Positions 9,252 to 18,578 are shown, numbered from the stretch's first letter. The stretch is DNA of 35,699 bases from JAZNOL01 sp045580815 (GCA_045580815.1 JAZNOL010000098.1:1-35699); one strand, 5' to 3'. The notes: generated by a model from the sequence alone, not told the origin. A program made the numbers and translations.

Positions 9252-10274
9252 TTAACTGGACATTGTTTTTGCTCTCAGCTGACCGCAGGAGGCATCAATG
9301 TCCGAACCGAGTTTTCGACGTACGGTAACGTTAATGCGACGGCGTTCAAGCTCGGCTTTAAATGCATTTATATTTTTTGTTGAGCTTCGCTTCATGTTTT
9401 CTCTTGCTTCGTTGACAGGGATAAGATTAACATGACTTTGCATTCCGCCCACAAGATTTGCAAGTGCGGCGGCACACTGTTTTGTGTCGTTCTTTCCGTC
9501 AATAAGAGTATATTCAAAGCTAATACGTCTGCCGGTTTTTTCTATGTAATAGCGGCAGGCTTTCATAAGCGATTGTATGTTAAAGCTGTTGTTAACCGGC
9601 ATAATTTCACTTCGCATATCGTCAAACGGTGCGTGAAGTGAAACAGAAAGTGTAACCGGTAAGCCTTCGTCTGCAAGAGTATATATTTTTTCGGCAAGAC
9701 CGCAGGTAGAGAGTGATATGTGCCGAAGTCCTATGTTAAGGCCTCGCTCGTCGCTTACGTTTTTCAAAAATTTTATTACGTTGTCATAGTTGTCAAGAGG
9801 CTCGCCAATGCCCATTAATACAATATTTGAAATGCGCTCACCGATGTCTTTCTGGGCATAAATAACCTGGTCAATAATTTCACCGGCAGTCAGGTCGCGA
9901 ACCTTTCCGCCTACTGTTGATGCGCAAAACCGACATCCCATACGGCAACCTGCCTGAGTGGAAATGCAAATGCTTTTTCCGTGAGCATAGCTCATAACAA
10001 CGCTTTCAATACATTCGCCGTCAATAAGCCTCCATACGTATTTTACAGTCCCGTCGGAAGAAACATATTTTGCGGCAATTTCGGGCGCATTTATACCGTA
10101 TCCTGCCGATTGCAGTTTTTCGTGTAATGATTTCGGTATGTTTGACATTTCTTCAAATGAAGCTACGCCTTTTGAAAGCCAAGAGAAAATCTGCCCTGTG
10201 CGGAAAGATTTTTCGCCCACGCTTTTTATAAGCTCACCAAGCTCGTCAAATGAAAGGTCTTTGAGATTAATCAA
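9252..10274 (-). CDS. rlmN: 23S rRNA (adenine2503-C2)-methyltransferase RlmN
   Basis: A 340-residue radical SAM enzyme that methylates A2503 of 23S rRNA, and A37 of some tRNAs in E. coli. The iron-sulphur motif CRMGCRFC places cysteines at 110, 114 and 117; a C-terminal cysteine at about 330 (DASCGQL) corresponds to the mC-accepting cysteine of the family. Also visible are the GEPLDNYD and SLHAPFDDMR segments. The start is TTG, overlapping the rsmB stop in TTGA, with GGAGG seven bases upstream. Length is normal. Confidence 0.95.
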   Translation of the reverse strand: MINLKDLSFDELGELIKSVGEKSFRTGQIFSWLSKGVASFEEMSNIPKSLHEKLQSAGYGINAPEIAAKYVSSDGTVKYVWRLIDGECIESVVMSYAHGKSICISTQAGCRMGCRFCASTVGGKVRDLTAGEIIDQVIYAQKDIGERISNIVLMGIGEPLDNYDNVIKFLKNVSDERGLNIGLRHISLSTCGLAEKIYTLADEGLPVTLSVSLHAPFDDMRSEIMPVNNSFNIQSLMKACRYYIEKTGRRISFEYTLIDGKNDTKQCAAALANLVGGMQSHVNLIPVNEARENMKRSSTKNINAFKAELERRRINVTVRRKLGSDIDASCGQLRAKTMSS

Positions 10275-11569
10275 GCCTCTTCCTCCGTTTTTACAAGATT
10301 TGCAACAAAAAATCCGTCACAGCCATGCACAGATGGCAAAAGCTGAATAAGACCGCTGTCGCTTTTTACGTTGTTTGTATAAATACTTTGCAAAGAAAAA
10401 TTTTTATGACTTTGCAAAAAGTTTTTTATCTGATTTTGATTTTCTTCTTCGTTTATTGTACAGGTGGAATAAACAAGTCTGCCACCGCATTTCAAATACT
10501 TTGAAGCAGTTTCAAGCATTGTTTCCTGCAAATTTACAATCGCCTTTATATCCTCCGGAGTTTTGTCAAACTTAATTTCCGGCTTGCGGCGAATAATTCC
10601 AAGTCCGGAGCAAGGTGCATCAAGCAGAATTTTGTCGGCTTTGCCGATAAGAGTTTCGTCCAAAACCGAAGAATCCCTGACCTGAGCGGAAACATTGGTT
10701 ACACCAAGACGTGTGGCTGTGTTTTCAATAAGCTTTATCTTGTGAGGATGGATGTCAAAAGCATAAATGCTGCCTTTGTTTTTCATCATCTGTGCAAGAT
10801 ACGTTGTTTTTCCGCCGGGGGCGGCACACATATCAAACACAACATCGTTTTCGTTGGGCGAGAGCACCTCGCAGGGCAACTGCGAAGCAGTATCCTGAAT
10901 ATAAAATAAGCCGTTTTTGTGGCCCTCGTCGTCAGAAATGCTTACGGAATTTTCAAAAATTACGCCGCAATCGGTAAATTCGTCTTTTACGGCATCGTAT
11001 TTTTTACAAAAATCTTCAACAGATATTTTAAGTGTGTTTACACGAGCACACAGCTTTGGTGCATCGTTTGTGCTTTTTATAAGGTCTTCTGCCGCTTTTT
11101 TGCCGTAGGTTTTTATCCACATATCACAAATCCATTTTGGGCAGGAATAAAAAACACTCAGAAACTGTGCAAAATCCTTCGGATAATTAACCGGTTTGGA
11201 GTTTCTGGCAATGTTGCGGAGCATTCCGTTGATAAACCCCTTTACGGATTTTAATCGACACAGCTCAACACTTTCGTTGACAATGGCATACAGCGGAATT
11301 TTGTCTGTATAAAGAAGCTGATAAATACCCATACGCAGAATTTCAAGCACATCGGGAGAAATTTTGTTTATCGGAACGGACGAATACGCAGAAATAATAT
11401 AATCAATACGCATACGGTTTGAAATCGTGCCGTAAACAAGATTTGTTATAAACCCACGGCTTCTGCTGTCAAGCCCTTTTAAATGCTTGTCGAGTTCTAT
11501 GTTTGAATAGCTTTTTTCTCTTGAAATTTTTGTCAGAATATCGTGTGCGATTTTTCTTTCAGAAATCAT
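10271..11569 (-). CDS. rsmB: 16S rRNA (cytosine967-C5)-methyltransferase RsmB
   Basis: A 432-residue enzyme with an N-terminal NusB-like RNA-binding domain (about 1-140, including GFITNLVYGTI and ESVELCR) and a C-terminal SAM-dependent NOL1/NOP2/Sun domain: FDMCAAPGGKTTYLAQ for SAM binding, DAPCSGLG and YSTCTI carrying the two catalytic cysteines. A TTG frame eight codons upstream exists, but the ATG at 11567-11569, two bases after the upstream stop, gives the normal family N-terminus; the ribosome binding site (AGAAGAG) is weak, suggesting coupling to the preceding gene. Confidence 0.93.
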   Translation of the reverse strand: MISERKIAHDILTKISREKSYSNIELDKHLKGLDSRSRGFITNLVYGTISNRMRIDYIISAYSSVPINKISPDVLEILRMGIYQLLYTDKIPLYAIVNESVELCRLKSVKGFINGMLRNIARNSKPVNYPKDFAQFLSVFYSCPKWICDMWIKTYGKKAAEDLIKSTNDAPKLCARVNTLKISVEDFCKKYDAVKDEFTDCGVIFENSVSISDDEGHKNGLFYIQDTASQLPCEVLSPNENDVVFDMCAAPGGKTTYLAQMMKNKGSIYAFDIHPHKIKLIENTATRLGVTNVSAQVRDSSVLDETLIGKADKILLDAPCSGLGIIRRKPEIKFDKTPEDIKAIVNLQETMLETASKYLKCGGRLVYSTCTINEEENQNQIKNFLQSHKNFSLQSIYTNNVKSDSGLIQLLPSVHGCDGFFVANLVKTEEEA

Positions 11570-11570
11570 T

Positions 11571-12275
11571 TTAGTCTCTTCTGTCCCTTGCAATTAAAAT
11601 AAGACGCAGCAAGCTCATAATACTTGTAAGTGTTGCGGCAACATAAGTGAGTGCCGCAGCGGTAAGCACTTTTTTTGCACCTTTAAGCTCTTGCTCCGAT
11701 AAAATGTCACGTTCTCTTAAAACTGCAATTGCGCGTCTGCTGGCGTTAAATTCAACAGGAAGTGTTGCAAGCTGAAACAGCACAATTGCCGAATAAAGCA
11801 GTATACCAAAGCTGACAAGATACGAGATGCCCATAATAAGCCCCAGCATTGCAATGGGAATAGCAAGAGTACTGCCGATGTTTGCAACGGGAACAAGCAT
11901 GTTTCGTATTTTGATAGGCAAATATCCAACATGATGCTGAACAGCATGACCGCTTTCGTGTGCGGCAACACCGATTGCAGCAATAGATGTGTTTGAATAT
12001 ACCGGCTGAGAAAGACTGATTTGGTTTGTGCGGGGATTATAGTTATCAGTCAGACTTCCGCCAATGGGAACAACAGTTACATCATTTATAGCATTGTGAC
12101 GCATAATTGTGTTTGCCGTGTCACAGCCGGTTATGTTTCTCGTGCTGTAAACGGATGAATATTTTGAAAATGTGCTTTTTACCTTTATTTGTGCCCAAAG
12201 CGATATTAAAACCGCAGGAACAACAAGGATAAGGTAATAATAATCAATCATAGGAAAATAAAAGTATGGATACAT
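11571..12275 (-). CDS. YugP-family membrane zinc metallopeptidase
   Basis: A 234-residue membrane protein of the neutral zinc metallopeptidase YugP family. An N-terminal helix (about 10-26) is followed by a loop with the zincin motif HESGH, then AVQHH, and two or three C-terminal helices (around 125-175 and 200-225). FNASRRA after the third helix is a family hallmark. It is a potential integral-membrane peptidase; its substrate is unknown. Its position between fmt and rsmB interrupts an otherwise standard Bacillota order. AAAGGA lies upstream of the ATG. Confidence 0.87.
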   Translation of the reverse strand: MYPYFYFPMIDYYYLILVVPAVLISLWAQIKVKSTFSKYSSVYSTRNITGCDTANTIMRHNAINDVTVVPIGGSLTDNYNPRTNQISLSQPVYSNTSIAAIGVAAHESGHAVQHHVGYLPIKIRNMLVPVANIGSTLAIPIAMLGLIMGISYLVSFGILLYSAIVLFQLATLPVEFNASRRAIAVLRERDILSEQELKGAKKVLTAAALTYVAATLTSIMSLLRLILIARDRRD

Positions 12276-12292
12276 TTTAAAAATCCTTTCGG

Positions 12293-13210
12293 TTATATAA
12301 GTTCAATTTTGTTTCCTCTTAGCAGGTCGCGGGCACTCATTGCTTTTTTGCCCTGAAGCTGAACGGTTTTAAAAGAAATGATTTTGTCCCCGGTCTGCAC
12401 ACAGAGAGAATCTGATGACTCAATAATACTGCCGGCAGGCTTGCCGCTGTTTTTGCTTATAATTTCAGATTCGTATATTTTAAGTGTGCCTTTTGAGGTT
12501 TCAATATATGCAAGAGGCCAGGGATTAAGCCCACGCACAAGGTTGTGAATTTCCCGGGCGGTTTTTTCAAAAGAAATTCTGCCGGTTTCTTTACTGAGCA
12601 TAGGTGCAAGCGACGCTTCATCGTTATTTTGAGGAGTACGCGTAGCCGTACCGTCTTTGATTTTTATAATCGTTTCACAAAGCAATGTGCTTCCGATTTT
12701 GGCAAGACGGTCAAAAAGCTCACCGGCGGTTTCGTTTTCGCCGATGGGAGTTTTTGCAATGTCAATAATATCACCGCAGTCAAGCCCCTCGGACATATAC
12801 ATTGTAGTAACGCCGGCATTACTGTCGCCGTTTATAACACTCCATTGAATAGGTGCACTGCCACGGTATTTCGGCAGAATGGAGCCGTGAAGATTAATAC
12901 AACCGTATTTAGGGAAATCAAGCACATATTTAGGCAGTATTTTGCCGTAGGCAACAACAACAATCAAATCGGGACGTTCTTTTTCAAGAACATCTGCAAA
13001 ACTGCCGTCTTTAAGTGTTGCAGGCTGATAAATATTTGTAATACCCAGCTCCTGTGCTGTAATTTTAACATCGGGCGGAGTCATAACCTGCTTTCTGCCA
13101 ACGGGCTTGTCGGGCTGGCATACAGCACATGTAACGTTAAAACCCGAATTTACCAGTCCTCTTAAAGAAACAGAGGCAAAATCCGGTGTTCCCATAAACA
13201 TAATATTCAT
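12293..13210 (-). CDS. fmt: Methionyl-tRNA formyltransferase
   Basis: A 305-residue enzyme that formylates initiator Met-tRNA using 10-formyl-THF. The N-terminal Rossmann domain starts MFMGTPDFA; the catalytic region is NLHGSILPKYRGSAPI (around residues 105-120), with Asn, His and a downstream Asp (GLDCGD). The C-terminal OB-like domain includes RGLNPWP. Two in-frame ATGs three codons apart are possible; the first (13208-13210) has AAAGGA at a workable distance. It is co-transcribed with def, which removes the formyl group later. Confidence 0.96.
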   Translation of the reverse strand: MNIMFMGTPDFASVSLRGLVNSGFNVTCAVCQPDKPVGRKQVMTPPDVKITAQELGITNIYQPATLKDGSFADVLEKERPDLIVVVAYGKILPKYVLDFPKYGCINLHGSILPKYRGSAPIQWSVINGDSNAGVTTMYMSEGLDCGDIIDIAKTPIGENETAGELFDRLAKIGSTLLCETIIKIKDGTATRTPQNNDEASLAPMLSKETGRISFEKTAREIHNLVRGLNPWPLAYIETSKGTLKIYESEIISKNSGKPAGSIIESSDSLCVQTGDKIISFKTVQLQGKKAMSARDLLRGNKIELI

Positions 13211-13243
13211 AAGGTAAAATCCTTTCAGTATAAAAAACGGAAA

Positions 13244-13708
13244 TTATTCCTCGTCAGTTCTGCTTGTGAGGTTTTTTGCAATTTCGGTATAAATATGACC
13301 GTCAAGATGGTCAATTTCGTGACATAATGCACGTGCCATAAATTCTTCGCCCGTAATTGTAAAGGGTTTGCCGTTGCGGTCCTGTGCTTTAACAGTAACC
13401 TTCATGGGGCGTGTAACATCACCCTGTTTTCCGGGCACACTAAGACAACCCTCCGGACCGGTCTGGCTTCCGGAGGTTTCTGTAATTTCGGGGTTAATAA
13501 GCTCAACAAGTCCATCGCCGATGTCGATTACAACAACACGGCGGAAAATTCCTATCTGAATAGCGGCGAGACCAACCCCGTTTGCGTTGTACATAGTTTC
13601 TGCCATGTCATCAAGAAGTGTCCATAAACGCTCATTGAACGCTGTAACAGGTTTGCTGGGTTTGTTTAATGCTTCATCGCCGATTGTTAAAATTTCTCTT
13701 ATAGCCAT
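13244..13708 (-). CDS. def: Peptide deformylase
   Basis: A 154-residue metalloenzyme that removes the N-formyl group from nascent proteins. All three motifs are intact: GVGLAAIQIG, EGCLSVP (metal cysteine) and HEIDHLDG (two metal histidines and the catalytic Glu). It starts at an ATG with AGGAG upstream. The short length without an extended insertion fits a type 1-like clostridial deformylase. It lies between priA and fmt as in Bacillus. Confidence 0.96.
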   Translation of the reverse strand: MAIREILTIGDEALNKPSKPVTAFNERLWTLLDDMAETMYNANGVGLAAIQIGIFRRVVVIDIGDGLVELINPEITETSGSQTGPEGCLSVPGKQGDVTRPMKVTVKAQDRNGKPFTITGEEFMARALCHEIDHLDGHIYTEIAKNLTSRTDEE

Positions 13709-13725
13709 TGTTTTTTCTCCTGTTT

Positions 13726-16173
13726 TTATAAAATGCTGTTTGGGTTTATGCTTATATCCATATATATATGTGAGCCGGAGGAAATATGATGCTGTGACAC
13801 ATTTGCCAGCACATCAAGAATTTTCACCGACGCTGTTTTCATAAGTATGCGGTAACGGTGCTTGCCGTTTATCTTGTTTATTGGTGCACTGCTTGCACCG
13901 AAATACTCCACGCAAAGCCGTGAATCGTCCTTAACAAGTGAATAAAAATAATCGTTCATGCTTTCGGCACATTCTTGAACTTCTGTTTCATCGTCGCCGG
14001 AAAAAAGCAGACATATAATTTTAGTAAACGGAGGGTTCAAAAACGCCTGACGCAGTTTGATTTCGCCGTCATAAAACTCGTTGTAATCCTGCTTTGCGGC
14101 ACAAAGCAGCACCGGGTCGCCGGGGGAGTAGGTCTGCACAATTGCACGCCCCGGACGGTTTGCACGGCCGGCACGTCCGCAAACCTGGGTAAGCTGCGAA
14201 AACGTGTGCTCTGCGGCACGGAAATCGTCCATATTAAGCATGGAATCGGCATTTATTGCACCTACAAGTGTTACGTTTGGAAAATCCAGCCCTTTGGAAA
14301 CCATTTGCGTACCAAGAAGCACATTTATGTTTTCGTTGCCGAATTTCCATAATATTTTTTCGTGGGAAAGTTTTTTTGAGGTTGTGTCGGCATCCATGCG
14401 GATAACCGAAATTTCCGGAAAAATGCTTTTCAGCTCTTCCTCTGCACGTTGTGTGCCAGTGCCGAAATGTTTTATATAAACACTTCCGCAAGAAGGGCAC
14501 ATATAAAGATTGTCACTGCTGTGTCCGCAGTAATGGCAGTGAAGCCTTGCATCACTGCTGTGATAGGTGAGGCTTATACTGCAATGAGGACATTTTGCCA
14601 CATATCCGCAGGTGCGGCACGACACAAAAGTAGAATGCCCGCGTCTGTTTAAAAACAGAATAGTCTGCTCACCGGATTTTAAGTTTTTTTCAATTTCTTC
14701 AATAAGCCGACGGCTGAAAATACTGCGGTTGCCATTTGCAAGCTCAAGCCGCATATCAACAAGCTCAACCGTTGGCAAAGGATTGTCATTAAACCGTTTG
14801 GTAAGGCTTATGAGTTTATATTTGCCTGTTGTTGCTTTGTAATAGCTTTCAACGTCAGGTGTCGCCGAGGCAAGAAGCAGGCAGGCACCGTGCTGACGTG
14901 CACGGAAAATTGCCGTATTTACGGCGCTATACCGTGGTGAGGATTCTGACCGGTAAGAAGAATCGTGCTCCTCATCAATAACAATAAGGCCTATGTTATC
15001 AAAAGGTGCAAAAATTGCACTGCGTGCTCCTACTGCAAGGCGCACACTGCCGTTTTTGATTTTCATCCATTGTTCATAACGCTCACCCATAGAAAGTCCG
15101 CTGTGTAAAATTGCCACATCATCACCAAAACGGCTTATAAACCGTGATGCCATCTGCGGTGTAAGTGAAATTTCCGGCACAAGAATTATGGCATTTTTGC
15201 CTGTTGAAAGGCAATGCTGAGCGGCACGAAGAAAAACCTCGGTTTTTCCGCTTCCCGTTACACCGTGAAGCAAAACGGGTGTGGTGTTACCACTGTCAAT
15301 AAAAGTTTTGATTTCCGATAACGCCGATGATTGCTCACCGGTTAAATCCGGCACAGAAAATGAGATGTCTGTTTCTGCTTTTTCGTCAAATCTGTCAGAG
15401 CTTACCGTTTCAATATATGCAAGATTTCTGCGGACAAGCACGCTTACCGTTTCCGGTGAGCAGGACGCCATTTCGCATAAATCATGGAGTAAAACAGGGG
15501 AGTGCTCAAGCAGAATTTCAAAAGCTACGCAGGCTTTTTTAGCCTGTTTTTTAAGCACGTCAACAATAATATCCGGGTCGGAAACATTTTCGCAAAGATA
15601 AACGGTTTTAACCGTTTTTTCTTTGGGTGCACCGATGATTTTTTCTCCCAAAGAGACATATCCCTTTTTTGCAAGAGTGGTAATCACACTGCTGCTTTTA
15701 AGACCGAGAGACTCGGTCAGTTTAAAAAACGAAACCTCTTTTTTTGTTGCACTCAGCGTGTCCAACACGGAACGCTGAAGAGGCGTTAAACTGTCATTGG
15801 CATAATTGCGGTTTAAAAGCCGCACGGTTTTTTCTGATTTTGTTTTGATGTTAGGTGGAAGCATAAGACGCAACGCAGCAGAAGTTGTCACAAAACAGGT
15901 CTTTTTTATATATTCTGCAAGCTCAGCATCCTTTTCGGATATACGGGGAATATTGCTTGCAACACGAAGAATTTGTTTCAGGTTACCGTCAAAGTCGGTG
16001 CTGTCGCAAAATCCGGTAAAATATCCGAAAATAGTTTTGTTGCCTCTGCCGAAAGGGACTTCAACACACATACCTTTTTCAAGATGCAGAGAATCGTCGG
16101 CAAGATAATTATATACCTTGTCGAGGCTTTTAAGCTGTGTATTTATTACAACCTCTGCAATTTTAAGTCCCAT
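13726..16173 (-). CDS. priA: Primosomal protein N' (replication restart helicase)
   Basis: An 815-residue 3'-5' DNA helicase that reloads the replicative helicase at stalled forks. The N-terminal DNA-binding region starts IAEVVINTQLKSLDKVYNY. Walker A is GVTGSGKTEVF, DEEH is in VIDEEHDSSYR, and GDD-type and GRAGR (QVCGRAGRANRPG) helicase motifs follow. Two zinc clusters lie in the middle (CRTCGYVAKCPHC, then CHYCGHS and CPSCGS). A second ATG two codons upstream would sit only a base or so after AAGGTG, so the ATG at 16171-16173, seven bases from it, is the likely start. Confidence 0.96.
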   Translation of the reverse strand: MGLKIAEVVINTQLKSLDKVYNYLADDSLHLEKGMCVEVPFGRGNKTIFGYFTGFCDSTDFDGNLKQILRVASNIPRISEKDAELAEYIKKTCFVTTSAALRLMLPPNIKTKSEKTVRLLNRNYANDSLTPLQRSVLDTLSATKKEVSFFKLTESLGLKSSSVITTLAKKGYVSLGEKIIGAPKEKTVKTVYLCENVSDPDIIVDVLKKQAKKACVAFEILLEHSPVLLHDLCEMASCSPETVSVLVRRNLAYIETVSSDRFDEKAETDISFSVPDLTGEQSSALSEIKTFIDSGNTTPVLLHGVTGSGKTEVFLRAAQHCLSTGKNAIILVPEISLTPQMASRFISRFGDDVAILHSGLSMGERYEQWMKIKNGSVRLAVGARSAIFAPFDNIGLIVIDEEHDSSYRSESSPRYSAVNTAIFRARQHGACLLLASATPDVESYYKATTGKYKLISLTKRFNDNPLPTVELVDMRLELANGNRSIFSRRLIEEIEKNLKSGEQTILFLNRRGHSTFVSCRTCGYVAKCPHCSISLTYHSSDARLHCHYCGHSSDNLYMCPSCGSVYIKHFGTGTQRAEEELKSIFPEISVIRMDADTTSKKLSHEKILWKFGNENINVLLGTQMVSKGLDFPNVTLVGAINADSMLNMDDFRAAEHTFSQLTQVCGRAGRANRPGRAIVQTYSPGDPVLLCAAKQDYNEFYDGEIKLRQAFLNPPFTKIICLLFSGDDETEVQECAESMNDYFYSLVKDDSRLCVEYFGASSAPINKINGKHRYRILMKTASVKILDVLANVSQHHISSGSHIYMDISINPNSIL

Positions 16174-16201
16174 ATGCATTCACCTTAAAAATCAGTTATA
16201 A

Positions 16202-16663
16202 TCAGTCGTCATTTTCAATAAGTTCGTCACCTGTAAGACCGTTGCTAACCGGAGCATTTGACGGTGCTTCGGACATTATTGCCGAAAAGTCAATGGGCTC
16301 TTCACCGTTGTCGTCAATAATGATGGGTGCTTCGCGTTTATATACTTCCTCTGAATCGCTTTCTTCTGTCAGATAAAGCTCGTCGTTGATAATCTCATGA
16401 AGAGATTCAACAATAGGCTTAATAATCGGCTCGTTTGAATTTTTGAGCGATGAACGGTCTTTGATATGAAGTGCGTCAAGTTCGGGATTTTTGCTGTTTG
16501 CAGCATCCTGATTGGATATTTCTCTTGCACGTTTTGCGGCAACAATAACAAGGCTGTAACGGTTGCCCTTTGCCGGGTCGTGAGCCATATGACCAATTTT
16601 GTCAACAAGATCGCCAACCGGCGGATAAATCATGCTCTGTTTCTGTGAATTTGTGAATTTCAT
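16202..16663 (-). CDS. rpoZ: RNA polymerase omega subunit with long acidic extension
   Basis: A 153-residue protein. The first ~55 residues fit the Rpb6/omega fold (IYPPVGDLVDKI, then NRYSLVIVAAKRAREI, the conserved helix that clamps beta-prime). Clostridial omega proteins are often 70-90 residues. Here about 95 extra residues follow, strongly acidic (EESDSEEVYK, IIIDDNGEEP, ELIENDD) and low in complexity, probably disordered. It sits directly after gmk with an ATGA overlap, the conserved position for rpoZ, which supports the call. GGGAGG lies 10 nt before the ATG. Confidence 0.87.
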   Translation of the reverse strand: MKFTNSQKQSMIYPPVGDLVDKIGHMAHDPAKGNRYSLVIVAAKRAREISNQDAANSKNPELDALHIKDRSSLKNSNEPIIKPIVESLHEIINDELYLTEESDSEEVYKREAPIIIDDNGEEPIDFSAIMSEAPSNAPVSNGLTGDELIENDD

Positions 16664-17274
16664 AAATTGTATGCCTCCCTGATGGTATGTAAAATATTGT
16701 TTGTTTTCTGTTTTTCTGCACCGGCAATGGCACAGAAGTCTTCTATTGCCTTTTCAACAGTATCGTTTATGATAATATAATCATAATTATCAACAAGAAG
16801 AAGCTCTTCTTTTGCTCTTGTAAGACGTTTTTCAACAACGTCCGGTGTTTCGGTTTTACGGTCGATAAGCCGCTGACGAAGAATTTCAAACGTTGGCGGA
16901 ATAATAAACACAAGTACGGCGTGGGGGAGTTTTTTCTTTATCTGCATAGCTCCCTGAACCTCAATTTCAAGAATTATGTCATCGCCGGCTTCAAGCCTTT
17001 CTTCAACCGCTTTTTTAGGTGTTCCGTAATAATTGTCGCAAAAAGTTGCATATTCTAAAAGACCGTCGTTTTTAATCATATCTTCAAACTCGTCTTTAGA
17101 AACAAAAAAGTAGCTTTTGCCGTGTTCTTCGCCGGGTCTGGGCTGACGTGTTGTTGCCGAAACCGACAAAAACGCCGATTTGTTTTTTGCCATAAACTCT
17201 TTGCAGATTGTGCCTTTTCCCGCACCGGCAGGACCCGACACAACAAAAAGTGTGCCTTTTGATTTAGTCGTCAT
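16660..17274 (-). CDS. gmk: Guanylate kinase
   Basis: A 204-residue enzyme phosphorylating GMP to GDP. The P-loop reads SGPAGAGKGT, followed by the GMP-binding region (SATTRQPRPGE, FEDMI) and the lid (KRLTRAKEE). The open frame extends 17 codons further up, but the ATG at 17272-17274 has GGAGG nine bases upstream and gives the usual N-terminus; it overlaps the end of remA by 11 nt. The remA-gmk-rpoZ order is typical of Bacillota. Confidence 0.95.
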   Translation of the reverse strand: MTTKSKGTLFVVSGPAGAGKGTICKEFMAKNKSAFLSVSATTRQPRPGEEHGKSYFFVSKDEFEDMIKNDGLLEYATFCDNYYGTPKKAVEERLEAGDDIILEIEVQGAMQIKKKLPHAVLVFIIPPTFEILRQRLIDRKTETPDVVEKRLTRAKEELLLVDNYDYIIINDTVEKAIEDFCAIAGAEKQKTNNILHTIREAYNL

Positions 17275-17554
17275 AGGTATCGGCCTCCATGATTGCACCG
17301 TCTTTTGCATAAAGCCTGTTTGCAACAGTTTCAGGCTGAACAGCCGAAAGAATAATATGGTCGCTGTCGGTTACAATAACCGCACGGGTACGTCTGCCAT
17401 AGGTTGCATCAATCAGCATACCGCGTTCACGTGCCTCCTGAATTGTACGTTTTATAGGTGCAGATTCGGGGCTGATTATGGCAACAAGACGGTTTGCCGA
17501 AACAATGTTGCCAAAGCCTATGTTAATAAGTCTAATGCCTTCTGTTGATTTCAT
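17264..17554 (-). CDS. remA: RemA/DUF370 family DNA-binding regulator
   Basis: A 96-residue protein nearly identical in pattern to RemA: INIGFGNIVSANRLVAI, SPESAPIKR, DATYGRRTRAV and LSAVQPETVANRL. In B. subtilis RemA is a DNA-binding activator of matrix and osmoprotection genes and forms ring-like oligomers; the local targets are unknown. A GTG three codons earlier is too close to AAAGGC, so I use the ATG at 17552-17554. The yicC-remA-gmk order matches B. subtilis. Confidence 0.92.
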   Translation of the reverse strand: MKSTEGIRLINIGFGNIVSANRLVAIISPESAPIKRTIQEARERGMLIDATYGRRTRAVIVTDSDHIILSAVQPETVANRLYAKDGAIMEADTYDD

Positions 17555-17578
17555 ATGGTTCACGCCTTTCTGTAAAGT

Positions 17579-18457
17579 TTATTCAATATTCTGAACCTGT
17601 TCACGCAGTTTTTCAATTTCGCTTTTAAGCTCAACCACAATTTTGGAAATTTCAAGGTCGTTTGCCTTTGAACCGATTGTGTTGGTTTCACGGTTCATTT
17701 CCTGAATAAGAAAATCAAGTCTTCTGCCGCTGGGAGCATCACTGTCAAGAAGCGTGGGAAGCTCTGTTAAATGTGATTTCAAACGCACAACCTCTTCATC
17801 TGTGCAGATTTTGTCTGCAAAAATAGCGGTTTCTGTTAAAATGCGTGTTTCGTCAATTGTGTTGTCGCCAAGCAGCTCGCGTACTTTTTCCGTAAGTCGG
17901 TTGCGATAATTTTCAACAGTCTGAGGCATAAGCACTTCAACCTTTGCAACAAGCTCGGCAATGTATTTTGCCTGATTTTTAAGAAAATCGGCAATGCGCT
18001 CGCCCTCACGGCTTCTTGAAAAAATAAACTGCTCAACCGCACCCGAAAGTGCCTCCAGAAGCTCGGCTTTTATAATCTCCTGGTCTTCCTCGGCTTTTTC
18101 CATAATAAGCACATCACTTAAGCGTGCAAGCTGAATTGCCGATACATCGCCGCTTTTGCCGGTGATTTCGCTTATTTTTGCAATAGCATCGGTGTATTGC
18201 TGTAAAACGCCCTCATCAACACGGATTACGCAATCGGATTTTCCAAAATGCTCAACGGTGATAAATACGTCTATTTTACCCCTTGAAATGCTCTGTAATA
18301 CATTCTGACGAATTACGTCCTCAAGGAAAGAATACTGGCGTGGCATTTTTATATTTATGTCTGTATATCTGTGGTTTACCGATTTAATTTCGGCTGTGAT
18401 TTTTCTTGTCTGCGAAACGTACTCAAAACGTCCGCAGCCTGTCATACTTTTAGGCAT
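17579..18457 (-). CDS. yicC: YicC/YloC family endoribonuclease
   Basis: A 292-residue protein. N-terminal KSMTGCGR (family consensus MTGFGR) and SVNHRYTDINIKMPR, C-terminal GRRLDFLIQEMNRETNTIGSKAND are the family's two conserved blocks. YicC-type proteins are endoribonucleases acting on structured or small RNAs (known from E. coli and B. subtilis homologues). GGAGGT six bases before the ATG at 18455-18457 decides the start over an upstream GTG. It is the first gene of the leftward operon, right behind a consensus promoter. Confidence 0.93.
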   Translation of the reverse strand: MPKSMTGCGRFEYVSQTRKITAEIKSVNHRYTDINIKMPRQYSFLEDVIRQNVLQSISRGKIDVFITVEHFGKSDCVIRVDEGVLQQYTDAIAKISEITGKSGDVSAIQLARLSDVLIMEKAEEDQEIIKAELLEALSGAVEQFIFSRSREGERIADFLKNQAKYIAELVAKVEVLMPQTVENYRNRLTEKVRELLGDNTIDETRILTETAIFADKICTDEEVVRLKSHLTELPTLLDSDAPSGRRLDFLIQEMNRETNTIGSKANDLEISKIVVELKSEIEKLREQVQNIE

Positions 18458-18479
18458 ATGCACACCTCCTCAACATTAT

Positions 18480-18508
18480 ATTATAATATATTATTTATTA
18501 AAAGTCAA
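18480..18508 (-). promoter_or_regulatory. Sigma-A-type promoter of the yicC operon
   Basis: Read on the minus strand: -35 TTGACT (18508-18503), a 17-nt spacer, and a perfect -10 TATAAT (18485-18480), about 23 nt upstream of the yicC ATG. This is the only strong promoter I find for the whole 18-kb leftward gene run. It implies a short leader of roughly 15 nt containing the GGAGGT ribosome binding site. Confidence 0.85.
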
Positions 18509-18578
18509 GGTTTTTTCAAATTTTCGTCAGTTTTCTGCTGTTTTCTTTGATTTTCTTTTTGATTTGAAAATTTTTAAG

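Noticed and set aside
12545..13165. A 206-codon plus-strand open frame inside fmt
   Set aside because: Fully antisense to fmt, whose motifs are intact; cysteine- and asparagine-rich composition typical of a shadow frame.
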